A stretch of DNA of 64,000 nucleotides. Source: a virus. This document shows, piece by piece, positions 39,276 through 49,435 of this stretch (its first letter is position 1; the number at the start of each line of letters is the position of its first letter). The notes under the pieces were generated by a model. That model saw only the letters and a program-made list of their open reading frames with translations. It ran no database searches and was not told where the DNA came from. The translations under genes and the position numbers were made by a program. The stretch lies in IMG/VR virus record IMGVR_UViG_3300021138_000014, positions 1-64,000 of that record. One strand, 5' to 3'.

Positions 39276-41798
39276 TTAGCCTAGGACTCCCGGCTGTGCT
39301 ATCAAAAGGCGGAAAGTAGTGCCATTCATAACATAATTTGGCAAATCCAACTTAAGGCGTCCGTAGGAGGACGTATAGTTCCTGTAATAGTGGCTTCGGC
39401 TGGCCGCCACTGTTCCCTCCCAAAATAGATCCGACGGAGAACTAAATCCGCCTGAACCGTCAAAATAGTCAGACATTACAGACGCTTGTTCAAACAGTAC
39501 TGAGTCAACCCAAAGGTTATTTGCTGGCGAAGTTCCTGTTGTTGGGTTAGACCACACAAGCGCAGCTTTTGCATATGCCGCATTATTCGGAGCTTGCTGG
39601 GAGTAAGAGAACCGAGAAAAATCACCAGTTTTATTTTGGATTAATTCTCCGTTCGTTCCTGTTGTTAAAGGTAGATCTGCGTGAGATACGTACACTGTTA
39701 TGTAGTCAACGGTTGTAGAAACAATGGAGTAATTTCCATTAATACCACTAACAAAATTAATAAGGCTAACTGACATCCCAGCTGCTAGATCATTTTCAAA
39801 GTATATAGTCATCAATCCACCACTAATACTATAAGTAGTAGGCGTGTAGTATTCCGACCAAGGATGAACAGTATCATTTACTGTATTAATAAGCGCATTA
39901 GACGAGTCATACCAAGATATAGACATATACCCAAGTTTGTCAGAGGTATAAATTCCTGTGTAGTTTGTTTGTACATAGGCACTTAGTGTGTAGTACAACC
40001 CACCAAGAATAGGGATGTAATTATCATATTTAAAAGTAAGGGGAGAAGTACTAGTAGCAGTAAGTTTTGCTGATTGATAGCTTGCGCTAGTGTCAGACTC
40101 AAAGTTTGTTAAATCAACAAGCGCAGTGCCGTTAGTTACTGTCCAAGGAGCAATTCCTGATACAAAACTAGGATTAGTTATTTCATTAACTCGGTTTGCT
40201 TTTAGTGTGATCAATAAACCTCGAGCATCTTTAAATGACGTTGCGGATGACCCAAGTTCAAATTGACCCGCGTCAAAGTAATGGTATTCACTTCCGACGC
40301 CGCCGTAGATCTTTATAGAAGGTACGGCGTAGTATGCAGGACTAGTAGTAGCAGAGATAATTACTCCATTAACCGTTTGAGCAGTACTTACTGTGCTAGT
40401 AACTGCATATGAAATAGTATTACTTGTTACAGCAGTAATTGTTTGGGATCCATCAAATGGTGCACCTATAGCACTTACTTTTACAATAGAGCCTACAGTT
40501 AAATTATGGTTTGCTGAAAGCGTAAGCGTAGCAACATTAGTTAGGGTAACGGCAGCTGAAATAACGCTACCCTTGAATCCCGGAGCAACGCCTGTCACGC
40601 TTAGACGAGTTCCCCAATAACCTGTGGTGTTATTGACTTTTACTTCGGAACTAGCGCCCAATGAAACACCGTTTTGATCAAACCAATAGAGCTTTGTTCC
40701 AATGCTTCTTGGGGTTGACCCAGCAAAGGTATACATAGAGAACGTGTAGGTGCTACCAGCAGTAATTGGGATCCCTTGATTTTTTGGATCTGTGTAGCCA
40801 CATGCAAATTCTGCGTCTTCAGGGTAATTAAGTTCTACTTGTAGAACACCCAAATTAGAGTTAGGGCTACCAACAGCAACTAGCGTTCCTTCTTGGAAAG
40901 GTGGTACCGAAGGAGTTTCGTTTGTTATTGGCCACTGATTTAAACTAGGGCCAGTAATACTCGTATCAAAAGCGTTCCAATGTCCGACGCCACTTTCAAA
41001 CGAGGAGTCGTCATAACTAAGCATCAGATTGTTGTTAACATTAATAATTGGTTCATAAGCACTAAAAGTTTTAATGTAATTGCTAATGCCGTTTGTTGAT
41101 CCTTTAAGTTGGTTAATCAACGCCACGTTTGCTAGTTCTGCACGGGAACGCTGGTAACCTAATTCAGGTTCAAACTTTAAACCAAATTGTTGAAACATCA
41201 CTGGAAGCAACGGGTAATATGTACTATTAATATCATACGTATTCCATGCAAAATCAGCATGCGTGTGTAAAAAGTCTAAATAAAAATCAAAGATATTTAA
41301 GTAACTTTGCAAGTCTGTATTATCTACCCCGCCTAATCCAGACGTCAGATCTGTTGTTTTGTAAATATTTGGCAACATGTCATAACTTGATTGACCGTTA
41401 TACTGTTTTACCGAAACACCAGAAACTTGACCGGATAATTGCCACTGCTTTAGGGTAGTCGAATAAACAAAAATACTATAGTAATACGCAGCGCCAGACT
41501 GTAAACCAACATTATTTGGCACCTGACCTTTATCAGTATACGTATTTGGAGTTCCTGATTTAGTGGCAGTAAGAATCACATCACCGTCTTCAATAGACAG
41601 TGGAAAACCATATTTGTTTCTTACTAACTTTAAAAGAGACCAATCCGCAGCAGTGCTACTTGTTGGGACGTTCCAACTAAGGTTAATAGTGTTATAACCA
41701 ATAGAAGCAGAGGTAAAAGGCTCAGCACTGTAGGCAACGCTAAAGTTGCTAGTACCGTAAACTCCTGTTCCATAATAGGAAACGCCATAAATTGCCAT
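39276..41798 (-). CDS. tail protein I-like baseplate/fibre protein, 840 aa
   Basis: A fibronectin III-like N terminus (about residues 25-125) is followed by a region SYDMLPNIYKTTD to FEPELGYQRSR resembling P2 gpI-type baseplate proteins that connect fibres. The C-terminal 550 residues carry two carbohydrate-binding-like jelly-roll segments and two short adhesin-type modules. It likely joins the baseplate and contacts the cell surface. It is the last gene of the tail block. Confidence 0.75.
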   Translation of the reverse strand: MAIYGVSYYGTGVYGTSNFSVAYSAEPFTSASIGYNTINLSWNVPTSSTAADWSLLKLVRNKYGFPLSIEDGDVILTATKSGTPNTYTDKGQVPNNVGLQSGAAYYYSIFVYSTTLKQWQLSGQVSGVSVKQYNGQSSYDMLPNIYKTTDLTSGLGGVDNTDLQSYLNIFDFYLDFLHTHADFAWNTYDINSTYYPLLPVMFQQFGLKFEPELGYQRSRAELANVALINQLKGSTNGISNYIKTFSAYEPIINVNNNLMLSYDDSSFESGVGHWNAFDTSITGPSLNQWPITNETPSVPPFQEGTLVAVGSPNSNLGVLQVELNYPEDAEFACGYTDPKNQGIPITAGSTYTFSMYTFAGSTPRSIGTKLYWFDQNGVSLGASSEVKVNNTTGYWGTRLSVTGVAPGFKGSVISAAVTLTNVATLTLSANHNLTVGSIVKVSAIGAPFDGSQTITAVTSNTISYAVTSTVSTAQTVNGVIISATTSPAYYAVPSIKIYGGVGSEYHYFDAGQFELGSSATSFKDARGLLITLKANRVNEITNPSFVSGIAPWTVTNGTALVDLTNFESDTSASYQSAKLTATSTSPLTFKYDNYIPILGGLYYTLSAYVQTNYTGIYTSDKLGYMSISWYDSSNALINTVNDTVHPWSEYYTPTTYSISGGLMTIYFENDLAAGMSVSLINFVSGINGNYSIVSTTVDYITVYVSHADLPLTTGTNGELIQNKTGDFSRFSYSQQAPNNAAYAKAALVWSNPTTGTSPANNLWVDSVLFEQASVMSDYFDGSGGFSSPSDLFWEGTVAASRSHYYRNYTSSYGRLKLDLPNYVMNGTTFRLLIAQPGVLG

Positions 41799-41801
41799 TT
41801 G

Positions 41802-42290
41802 TTATCCAAAAATTCCAAGAACTAGGGCATTGTTAATATCATTGGAAGTAATTGCAGACGCATATAAAGATCCATTAGCTGAAATGGAAGCAACTACTGT
41901 TCCAGAACTATTTGTCCAGTTTTGCAGGTTTGCAGTCTGACCAGACGCACCAGTAACAGTTAAACCGACATTTGAAGCCGATGAATTAGTAATAACGTCT
42001 CCACCAGTTCGGTGCACGTACTGCGTGTGAACGTCTTGAACAATACCCTGCTCAATATTTGCTAAGCGAGCAGTTAATGATGGGTAAGTAAACGCTGTTG
42101 GGTTATAAACTGGGTTAGATCCTGTTGGATTTGCATATGTGGTAACAGATGTTCCTGGGGTTAAGCCAACAACGCTTTCAATTGCCATAACTTCATTTTG
42201 AATGTTATTAATATCGGCAGCGTAAATGGTTTCAGTGTTGTCTACCTTGGTAGTAAACGGAAATACGGATCCTGGGTATGTGGCTGTCAT
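41802..42290 (-). CDS. minor tail/baseplate protein, 162 aa
   Basis: The N-terminal half is helical (DINNIQNEVMAIESVVGL) and the C-terminal half Ser/Thr/Asn-rich, as in short fibre or baseplate wedge accessories. Placed between J-like and I-like genes. Confidence 0.65.
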   Translation of the reverse strand: MTATYPGSVFPFTTKVDNTETIYAADINNIQNEVMAIESVVGLTPGTSVTTYANPTGSNPVYNPTAFTYPSLTARLANIEQGIVQDVHTQYVHRTGGDVITNSSASNVGLTVTGASGQTANLQNWTNSSGTVVASISANGSLYASAITSNDINNALVLGIFG

Positions 42291-42301
42291 TTATTTATCC
42301 T

Positions 42302-43786
42302 TTACGAGTTGATTCCGCCAGTAGAGACGATATTTAAGGTTCCAGTTTGTGGAATTTCATTTACAGCAAAACTTAGGTCGCCAACACCACTTTGCAGGGA
42401 GGCGTCCGCGCGTACAAGTAGCCCAATATTTGAAGAATACACACCGTCTACTGCTGATAAGACCGCATAAATATCATGAACTGTGATCTTGTCATTAAAC
42501 GTCACATTATCAAAAGCAAGAAGGCTTTGAAGCGCTGCCGTAACACTAGTAACAATAGATGAGTTTCTGTATTGTGGGAGCGCCTGTACGATTACAGTAA
42601 TATTTACGCCAACAAACGTAGGTGGCTGTAAAGTAATAGACACATTTGGAGGAGTTTTTCCTGTAAAGAATGTATTTAATTTAGTTCCTAGGTTTGTAAA
42701 CGCGGTACTCACGTTTCCATAAGCGTCTAAACCAGTGTCACCATTTGGCGCAATAAAAAGGTTGATACTTGAATAAACCGATCCCGAGGCACTAGCCTTT
42801 GCAACACCTGATACCTGAACAGCAAGAGCTGCATAATCGTTGAGTGTCACAGCCCGGTTAACTGCGCTTGTTGCAAGGGGAGCGTTAACTCGAATAGAGT
42901 CTGTGGACTCGGCATCTGCGCCACCTGTTGCCGCTGCTGGGTTAGTTACTGTCACACCAGAAATTGGTGAAATAAAGTTTGTAATTGTTGCAGCATTTAC
43001 GTTACCAAAAGAACCACCGCCATAACGGTAGGTAACAAGGATACTTGAGTTTGCTGGAGGGACTCTACCGCTTACGCCATCACCAAATACAACGCTTGTT
43101 ACACCATTAGCATCTACTGTAGTTGTAAACGCGGGGTCTGTTCCCGCCGATTCAAGGAGGTATTGAACGTAGTTATACTGCGTCCCACTAACATTTACGT
43201 TAATACTTCCTTCAATAACTGGTTGATTCAGTAAAGAGTACGTTTGATCAGCGGTTCCGTCAGATGGCCCGATAGATTCGTTGTATGCAGTTTGACCCTG
43301 CACCGCGGTAACTGAGGCTGATCCAGAAACAATGGTCACACCATCGCCAGCATATGTCGCTGCTGGAATAACCACATCAGAAGAGGTCTCAAAAACTACT
43401 TCCGTGTTAGAACCATTAACAATTGCTGTACTAGATATTTGAGTTCCCAACGGGATATCAACGGCAGAAAAGGTACTATTTGTAAAATACAAAGTGGTAG
43501 ACGCTGGGTTCGTATTTGTTGGCGTATACCCAAGCATTTTGGCAATGGCAAGTACGCTAGTTCTTTGGCTTGCCGTGCTAATAAACGCCTCGTTTGCTGC
43601 ACGGTCAATATAAAAGTTTAATACGTCGCCCATATGAGCAAAAACCTCAAGGATGGCAATAGCCAAATCTGCTGGGTCTCTGGTTGTTAGATTTGGGGCA
43701 AAGATAGGGATCAACGCGTAGAGATCATCGCGAATTGCTGGGTAATCGCGCGAGGTAAAGTCTACTTGCGGGATGTAATTAGCCAT
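42302..43786 (-). CDS. baseplate J-like protein
   Basis: The start VDFTSRDYPAIRDDLYALIP, the DPADLAIAILEVFAHMGD segment and a central NDYAALAVQVSGVAKA region match the baseplate wedge protein family of P2 gpJ / T4 gp6. It builds the baseplate ring. It overlaps the gp25-like gene by one base. Confidence 0.9.
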   Translation of the reverse strand: MANYIPQVDFTSRDYPAIRDDLYALIPIFAPNLTTRDPADLAIAILEVFAHMGDVLNFYIDRAANEAFISTASQRTSVLAIAKMLGYTPTNTNPASTTLYFTNSTFSAVDIPLGTQISSTAIVNGSNTEVVFETSSDVVIPAATYAGDGVTIVSGSASVTAVQGQTAYNESIGPSDGTADQTYSLLNQPVIEGSINVNVSGTQYNYVQYLLESAGTDPAFTTTVDANGVTSVVFGDGVSGRVPPANSSILVTYRYGGGSFGNVNAATITNFISPISGVTVTNPAAATGGADAESTDSIRVNAPLATSAVNRAVTLNDYAALAVQVSGVAKASASGSVYSSINLFIAPNGDTGLDAYGNVSTAFTNLGTKLNTFFTGKTPPNVSITLQPPTFVGVNITVIVQALPQYRNSSIVTSVTAALQSLLAFDNVTFNDKITVHDIYAVLSAVDGVYSSNIGLLVRADASLQSGVGDLSFAVNEIPQTGTLNIVSTGGINS

Positions 43787-44193
43787 TACTGGATCTCCTG
43801 AATCAGCGTGCCAGATCGAGTAAACGATCCAACTTTAAGCGTTACTTGGTCATTTACTTTTGTTGGAAGTTTATAGTCTACCGTTATTATAAGAACCATA
43901 TCGTCTGTATTCACAGTATCCATTTTTGTATCTACATGGATCAAAGTAAGGTCAGTTAAAAATGTAGCGAAAGCTGCGGTCACCGCTTCGGTTGCCCTGA
44001 TTAAGGCATCGCTCTCGTTATCAAATACAAGATTTGGAATCTCTGTCCCAAACGTTGGGCGCTGGACGCGTGTTCCTACAGGAGTCATTAAGGTAGCAAT
44101 GACTCGATCCATAACTTGCTTTCGTTCATTGTCAGTGACGTTTGTTCCGCCACCAGAGTTAACTGCAAACGGTAAAGAGAATGCAACACCCAT
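43786..44193 (-). CDS. gp25/GpW-like baseplate protein
   Basis: The motif MTPVGTRVQRPTFGTEI and a DALIRATEAV helix are typical of the T4 gp25 family. This small wedge protein starts sheath assembly. Overlaps both neighbours by one base. Confidence 0.9.
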   Translation of the reverse strand: MGVAFSLPFAVNSGGGTNVTDNERKQVMDRVIATLMTPVGTRVQRPTFGTEIPNLVFDNESDALIRATEAVTAAFATFLTDLTLIHVDTKMDTVNTDDMVLIITVDYKLPTKVNDQVTLKVGSFTRSGTLIQEIQ

Positions 44194-44690
44194 TAGAAAA
44201 CCCCTAACCAGACGGGATGATTTGGATCTCCGCCTTCAAACATAACCCAAACTCCTTGTTTGAGATCCGGAACAGTTCTATGTGGTGTGTGCTCGTATGT
44301 ATTAGCCGCATCGTTGTACGCTTGCCCTGACGCAGAGTTCCATTTTTTAGACGGGGTTGCCGTAGTTTGATGTGGATGCTTAAGAGTTCCTGCCCCAGCT
44401 TTTGCAACTACCGTTAATGCGGGAATTGAATGCGTATGAGACGGGCTTCCACCAGAGCCTGTATTAGAAACTGATGTTGTAAGCAACGCCGCTACGTCAG
44501 AGGCTAAGTGTGCTACATGGTCAGGGTGATTAGAGTTGTTAGTTACTGGAAGACATGGGTAAGCCCAATCAGTAACGGCCTGTCCCAAAACTTGAGGTAC
44601 TTGTAACTTAATTCTATTTTTAAGTAAAGGATCATTATTTTCTTGACAAATCCCGCGGTAGATACCATAAAAAAGTTTAGATGTATCCAT
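44193..44690 (-). CDS. baseplate spike protein, gp5/gpV-like OB domain
   Basis: The N-terminal OB domain (GIYRGICQENNDPLLKNRIK to PCLPV) and the C-terminal VWVMFEGGDPNHPVWLGVF match the spike/hub OB family. A Ser/Thr/His-rich stretch lies between. It caps the tail tube. Overlaps the hub gene by 14 bases. Confidence 0.85.
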   Translation of the reverse strand: MDTSKLFYGIYRGICQENNDPLLKNRIKLQVPQVLGQAVTDWAYPCLPVTNNSNHPDHVAHLASDVAALLTTSVSNTGSGGSPSHTHSIPALTVVAKAGAGTLKHPHQTTATPSKKWNSASGQAYNDAANTYEHTPHRTVPDLKQGVWVMFEGGDPNHPVWLGVF

Positions 44691-46014
44691 TGGCTTTTAG
44701 TCTCCTAACTACCGACGCGGGCCTAGAATTTACAACCGTTGTAGTGTTTAAACTTCCAGACGGATTAGTCCATTTGCTTGCCACTACAGCCTGACTTGCA
44801 TTAACAGCAGACCCAGCGTTTCTATTCATAACTTTACCAAAACCAACTGAAGAATTTTTAGAGGGGCTAGGAATTCCTTGCTTAAGCTGGTTAACTGGTT
44901 TAATAGAAGTTTGACGAACCCCAGGAACAATGTTCCTAGCAACCATATTTGTAAAAACGCCACCTTGGTTTGCGGTTTTTCCTAATGAATCTGATCCCAG
45001 TTGCAAAATAGTTGTGTATTGCTGAACGTTGTAGGCTGTAGAAATAAGTTTGTGTTGAACGCCTAGGACAACCCAATAGCCCGAGTAATCTTTTCCAACA
45101 CCATCCATGTAGACAGGTTGATCGGGAGAAAGGTTTGGGGTTCCAATAACTTCGGCTTCTGCACGGTAGGCAAACCTAGTTCTTTCATCTACAGCCTCAG
45201 CCTCAGACTTTGCCATAGCAATATCAGACGCGACGGTGTTATGAGCAAAAGCATCAAAAAATTCTGGTTGAAACCGGGGACGAAGCGGTGTCTTTCTAGC
45301 TTGGTTGGTTACTTGAATAACCTTTGCTGTGTTTCTATCTACACCGCTTACAGCAGTCGCTGCTTTCATTTCCCCCGCTTGATCTAGGGATTCACCAGCA
45401 ATAAGTTTAAAAGAGTAAAGGGTAGATCCTGCAGGGTTAGACTGAGAGCGCATATTAAACGTTGGGGCTGTTATTTTATTTTGATTAAACTGTGTAGTTA
45501 CAGGTTGAAAATGAATAGTTGTATTTTCTACACGGAGTGAATAGCCCGTATGATGAGCCAACTTTTTTAAAAAGTCCCATGCACTAACTCCAGCGTGAGC
45601 AATCTGAGGGAACACCCGAGGATGAGGTACTGTGTTCCAAGCAAAGTTAAAATCCTTAGCAATGCTCTGTACAATTTGATCCGCGGTACCATTTTTGTAA
45701 ACTTTTTGTGAAGGCTGTTTTAACGCATAAGAAGCACTAATAAAAAATACATCGGTGTAGTTTAAACCCGGTGCAAAGTTGTGCTCTATATGGTGAACAT
45801 AACCTACAAATTCCTTAGAAGATGTACGGTCTTTAAAAACTAATTTCATAGGTGAGCCCGGTCGAATGCTGTCATAGGCGGTGTTCCAGTCACGAAAACG
45901 AACACGCGCATAGTCATGCTTAAAGCGCTCTTGAAAAAGATCAACTTCGGCTACACGGGAGGCTGGCATATCCGAAGAAGGAAAGTTAACGGTAAAATAA
46001 TTAGCTGCTGACAC
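44677..46014 (-). CDS. baseplate hub protein, gpD/gp27-like
   Basis: The domain order (an initial beta domain, then GTADQIVQSIAKDF, then a Trp-Asp-Phe-Leu-Lys-Leu helix AWDFLKKLAHHTGYSL) matches the late control D/gp27 hub. The C terminus is disordered. It forms the trimeric hub that holds the spike. Confidence 0.85.
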   Translation of the reverse strand: MSAANYFTVNFPSSDMPASRVAEVDLFQERFKHDYARVRFRDWNTAYDSIRPGSPMKLVFKDRTSSKEFVGYVHHIEHNFAPGLNYTDVFFISASYALKQPSQKVYKNGTADQIVQSIAKDFNFAWNTVPHPRVFPQIAHAGVSAWDFLKKLAHHTGYSLRVENTTIHFQPVTTQFNQNKITAPTFNMRSQSNPAGSTLYSFKLIAGESLDQAGEMKAATAVSGVDRNTAKVIQVTNQARKTPLRPRFQPEFFDAFAHNTVASDIAMAKSEAEAVDERTRFAYRAEAEVIGTPNLSPDQPVYMDGVGKDYSGYWVVLGVQHKLISTAYNVQQYTTILQLGSDSLGKTANQGGVFTNMVARNIVPGVRQTSIKPVNQLKQGIPSPSKNSSVGFGKVMNRNAGSAVNASQAVVASKWTNPSGSLNTTTVVNSRPASVVRRLKANGYI

Positions 46015-46288
46015 TTGGAATCCTCAGTACCGTTCCAGCAGGTATGTTGCTTGGGTCTTTTACCTCAGGGTTTGCTTCCATGATGTACCACCAAAGGTCC
46101 GGTCGATGGTAAAACTGGTGGGATACAAGATCAATTCGATCTCCAAAAACCCATGTATATTCTCGATATGAAATCTTTCCAATTGGTTGAAACTCATAGA
46201 AAACAACTGGGTTCTCGTTTCCGCCTTCAGTAACAGAAAAGAAGTCTACTGTGGAGTACTCATATCTAGATCCTTGATAAATAGTCAT
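46001..46288 (-). CDS. LysM-type tail protein, 95 aa
   Basis: The C-terminal half (DRIDLVSHQFYHRPDLWWYI to IPAGTVLRIP) is a LysM-like fold, as in gp53/XkdP-type tail connector proteins. It overlaps the hub start by 14 bases. Confidence 0.8.
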   Translation of the reverse strand: MTIYQGSRYEYSTVDFFSVTEGGNENPVVFYEFQPIGKISYREYTWVFGDRIDLVSHQFYHRPDLWWYIMEANPEVKDPSNIPAGTVLRIPSVSS

Positions 46289-46297
46289 CGTAACTCC

Positions 46298-47350
46298 TTA
46301 TTTTGTTGGAATAACGTTAGAGGTATTTCCGTTAGCAACGGAAGCAGAAGCCATAATATTGATACCAAGATCAATGTCAGTTCTAATAGGCGTCATGTCT
46401 TGACTAAACGCAGAGTGATTTACGGCTAGAGAGTTAATGTAACCAACATAACTTGCTGGCCCTAGGTCAAAACGAATTAAGGTTGCAGGTAGATATCCAA
46501 TATCTGACGTTTCAACTCCAGCAACGTTAAACCACCCACCACCATTAACTACACGGTATAGGTACTCGATGTCAGCCATGGTTCCACGTTTCATCAAGTC
46601 TAACAACTGATTTTGAACGTCTTCAGCGCTAGCCTGAAAGCCCCCATTGTAATAGGAAGCCATTTTTGAAAGTTCTTGTTTTGCTGTACCTGTTAAATTT
46701 CCAGTTGAATAATCGGCTGTGTACAAAGACCGCATGCAAGCAAAATCGTTTGTTCGATCAAGGCGAAGGCTTAAAGATACTGATTGATTTGCTGGGTATG
46801 CTCCAACAGCACCTGCCCATTGATCCATGGGGGTAGGAGTTACCGAAGTATTTAGGCTAACACTGTTAGACCATGTCTCTGGGTTCCATAAAAACTGAAA
46901 GCCATACTTTCTGTCATTAAGTTGCTCAGAGGCACTGGCACCATGAGAAGTCACATATGGGTCACTTTCACTGTACCACCACCAGATTCGACCACGTCGA
47001 TACTTATCGTCGTTTCCTCCCGGCTTAGCAGTTGGGTTAGAGACTCCCGGGGTATTACTTCCAGAGTTATCCTCAGCAAAGTTATTTATATAAGCGGGTG
47101 TGACAGGAAGACTCCACTGATGGGGCGGAAGGTTCCACTTATAGTTAACATCTGGGGCAGACGGAGGAGTCACCTTACCAGTTCCCGCATTTGCAACCAC
47201 GCTCTTTGAGGTTACAGCTGCAGCCGCTTTTAACGACGCTTGCTTTTTTGCAGCCAAGGATAGCGCAGAAGAGTTTGATGCAACTTTTGTTTTTTTAAGG
47301 TTTGCAGCTCCCGCTGTTGAACTTGTTGTTAAAGTAATTTTGCTAACCAT
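46298..47350 (-). CDS. tail tube-initiator/CIS-tube-like protein, 350 aa
   Basis: The C-terminal half (YGFQFLWNPETW and YINSLAVNHSAF..PIRTDIDL) resembles the CIS tube / baseplate tube-initiator family. The N-terminal 90 residues are Ala/Ser/Lys-rich and probably disordered. It lies just after the tape measure gene. Confidence 0.65.
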   Translation of the reverse strand: MVSKITLTTSSTAGAANLKKTKVASNSSALSLAAKKQASLKAAAAVTSKSVVANAGTGKVTPPSAPDVNYKWNLPPHQWSLPVTPAYINNFAEDNSGSNTPGVSNPTAKPGGNDDKYRRGRIWWWYSESDPYVTSHGASASEQLNDRKYGFQFLWNPETWSNSVSLNTSVTPTPMDQWAGAVGAYPANQSVSLSLRLDRTNDFACMRSLYTADYSTGNLTGTAKQELSKMASYYNGGFQASAEDVQNQLLDLMKRGTMADIEYLYRVVNGGGWFNVAGVETSDIGYLPATLIRFDLGPASYVGYINSLAVNHSAFSQDMTPIRTDIDLGINIMASASVANGNTSNVIPTK

Positions 47351-49281
47351 TAATTACCCATTGCCTTTGCTCTAATGTTGTCTGCATCAAGAATTGTTTT
47401 AATATCCGCAGCAAGTTGCTTAGGATCAACTTTCCCTGTTCCATTAATATTGATTGTTACACCACCATAGTTATTAACAACACTTCCAGCCGTAGATTTT
47501 GTTGGGGCTGGTGTTGACTTTCCAGCATGTGGTGCTGGGGTAGTTGCGGCCGCGTGTGCTTGAGGCGTAGCCTTTTCAACGTGTGAAGCAACCGCTGGCG
47601 CAATATGTGCTGTGGCTGCAGGATGGTTTGCTGGCACAGGTACAACATGTGGAGGAGGAGGTGTTACCTTTGGAGTTGCTGGAGGGGTGATGTGTGGCTT
47701 TACTGGGTTTTTAGCCTCAGCAGCTTTTTTCTCAAGATCCTTTTTATGCTTCTTGTCTAACTGTTGTTTTGCAAACCACGCTGCAGTACCAGCAGCAAGT
47801 GCGGTAGCAGCAACGGTTCCTCCACCAAACGTAACCGTATCAGCAACGGCTCCTACGGTCTCTTCACCAGCAATAGCAACGCCTTCTTCAATTGCTGGAA
47901 GCGCTTCTTCCGTAGCGCTAACTCCCTCTTCACCATATTTGGCAACTTCTTTACCAATATTCTTGGCTTCTTTGCCAATTTGTTTGCCTTCTTTTTCAAC
48001 AAGTTTTTCCGCGCTTTTTCCACGATCTTTAAACCAGTTAACAATTCCTTTACCCGCTTTAAAGATTCCCCCGGCACCGAGCGCTAATGCAGCGCCACCA
48101 GCAGCAATAAGTCCGCCACCACCGTTGGCTCCCATGGTATCCATAAAGCCCTTGCCTTCAAGAAGCATCTTTACAAGAGGATTTTTAGAAAGTTTTTCAA
48201 AGGCATTATTGATATCAGAAATAGCAGTATTTGCTTTACGATATCCAGACAAAATATCTGATCCAGCGCCACCAGAACCGGATCCATATTTAGAAGCTTC
48301 TCGAGCAGCGCCAGATTCAAGATTAGCGTTGTTAATACCAGATTTCATAGCGCCAGCCTTAGTTAGTGGCGCACCCATAGCCTTGGCACGTAACATGTTA
48401 ACAATGGCTGTTCTGGTGTTAGCGTCTGTTCCGCTAAAATAAGTATTAAGGATAGAGTCAAGTGCTCCACCCGGTTGAAGAGACTCATCTAAATCAAACG
48501 GGGTGATTGCTCCAGCAGATCTTTTATTTGCCTCTAAGTACTTCCACAGATCATTAACAATGTCTGGGATTGGGCGCATCATGCCCTTTTTATCACGGAT
48601 GTTAATTCCAATAATGCGCGCCATGTTAACGTTGGCGCCTTGATTCATTCCCGTTACAGTAGACGCCATCTGCCCACCAGACATGCCGGGGCTAAATAAA
48701 GATAATGCGTTATAACTTTTAGCAGCATTTCCATACGCCATACTTTGACCGTATGCTCCACCAGACATAGCAGCTTGAGCAGCGTCGTTCATGTTCATGT
48801 AGGTTCCTTGACCCATCATTTGCATGATTCGACTACGCGCACCACCGTAACCGCCACCCATAGCAGCGCCTACTTGACCAGTTAAAGTCTGGGCATCAAG
48901 TGTGTCATTGACGCTTGGGAGAACTCCCATAGCACCCATGGTAAGACCGCCAGCGATCTTTCCAATGCCGCCAATAATTTTGGCAACCGCGCCCAATTTT
49001 CCAAGAATGTTGGAACTACCATTATTGGTATCACCCTCAGGAGTTTGAGTTCCCGTAGATTGTTGCAGGGAATTTTCAAGAAGGTTTCCACCATCTCCAC
49101 CGCCACCGGGAAATGAACCCTTCATGTTCTTTGCTATTTGAGCAGAAAGATCACGAGTCTTTGTAAGTTCTGCGTTTAGTGTTTTAAAGGCAGAAGTGAG
49201 GTCGGCAACAAGCTCGGTCTTACGGCTAAATAAGCCGCCCGAGCCACCGATACCCATTGCTGAGCCAACGTCACCAGCCAT
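47350..49281 (-). CDS. tail tape measure protein, 643 aa
   Basis: Helical N terminus (LTSAFKTLNAELTKTRDLSA), Gly/Ala/Met-rich middle, hydrophobic segments (about 385-405 and 495-510), and a C-terminal Pro/Ala/His-rich region ending in a conserved SVVNNYGGVTININGTGKVD stretch. The length implies a tail of roughly 100 nm, short for a myovirus. It is one gene after the tail chaperone. The His/Pro-rich segment (about 530-600) is unusual. Confidence 0.85.
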   Translation of the reverse strand: MAGDVGSAMGIGGSGGLFSRKTELVADLTSAFKTLNAELTKTRDLSAQIAKNMKGSFPGGGGDGGNLLENSLQQSTGTQTPEGDTNNGSSNILGKLGAVAKIIGGIGKIAGGLTMGAMGVLPSVNDTLDAQTLTGQVGAAMGGGYGGARSRIMQMMGQGTYMNMNDAAQAAMSGGAYGQSMAYGNAAKSYNALSLFSPGMSGGQMASTVTGMNQGANVNMARIIGINIRDKKGMMRPIPDIVNDLWKYLEANKRSAGAITPFDLDESLQPGGALDSILNTYFSGTDANTRTAIVNMLRAKAMGAPLTKAGAMKSGINNANLESGAAREASKYGSGSGGAGSDILSGYRKANTAISDINNAFEKLSKNPLVKMLLEGKGFMDTMGANGGGGLIAAGGAALALGAGGIFKAGKGIVNWFKDRGKSAEKLVEKEGKQIGKEAKNIGKEVAKYGEEGVSATEEALPAIEEGVAIAGEETVGAVADTVTFGGGTVAATALAAGTAAWFAKQQLDKKHKKDLEKKAAEAKNPVKPHITPPATPKVTPPPPHVVPVPANHPAATAHIAPAVASHVEKATPQAHAAATTPAPHAGKSTPAPTKSTAGSVVNNYGGVTININGTGKVDPKQLAADIKTILDADNIRAKAMGN

Positions 49282-49287
49282 TTAAAA

Positions 49288-49435
49288 TCACCTACGTCCC
49301 GTTCGTTGAATCCAGTTTTTACGTTCTCTACTTGACAATGATCGGATATCCGTCAATGTCCATCCTGTATAGCTCCGTGTTAGTGCTTCAAATTGGTCCA
49401 ATAGGTTTACGTAATCTGCTTCGCTATACGCGAAA
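49288..49435 (-). other. +1 frameshift extension of the tail chaperone
   Basis: After the TTT codon at 49435-49433 the gene frame reads CGC-GTA-TAG. Shifting +1 (TTT to TTC) opens a 47-residue frame (AYSEADYVNLLDQFEALTRS and onward) that ends at 49288, seven bases before the tape measure start. The stretch is protein-like (W, L, R pattern) and has no good start of its own. Confidence 0.6.

Noticed and set aside
47612-48442. 276-residue plus-strand frame
   Set aside because: Antisense shadow of the tape measure gene; hydrophobic composition results from reading Ala/Gly codons on the other strand.
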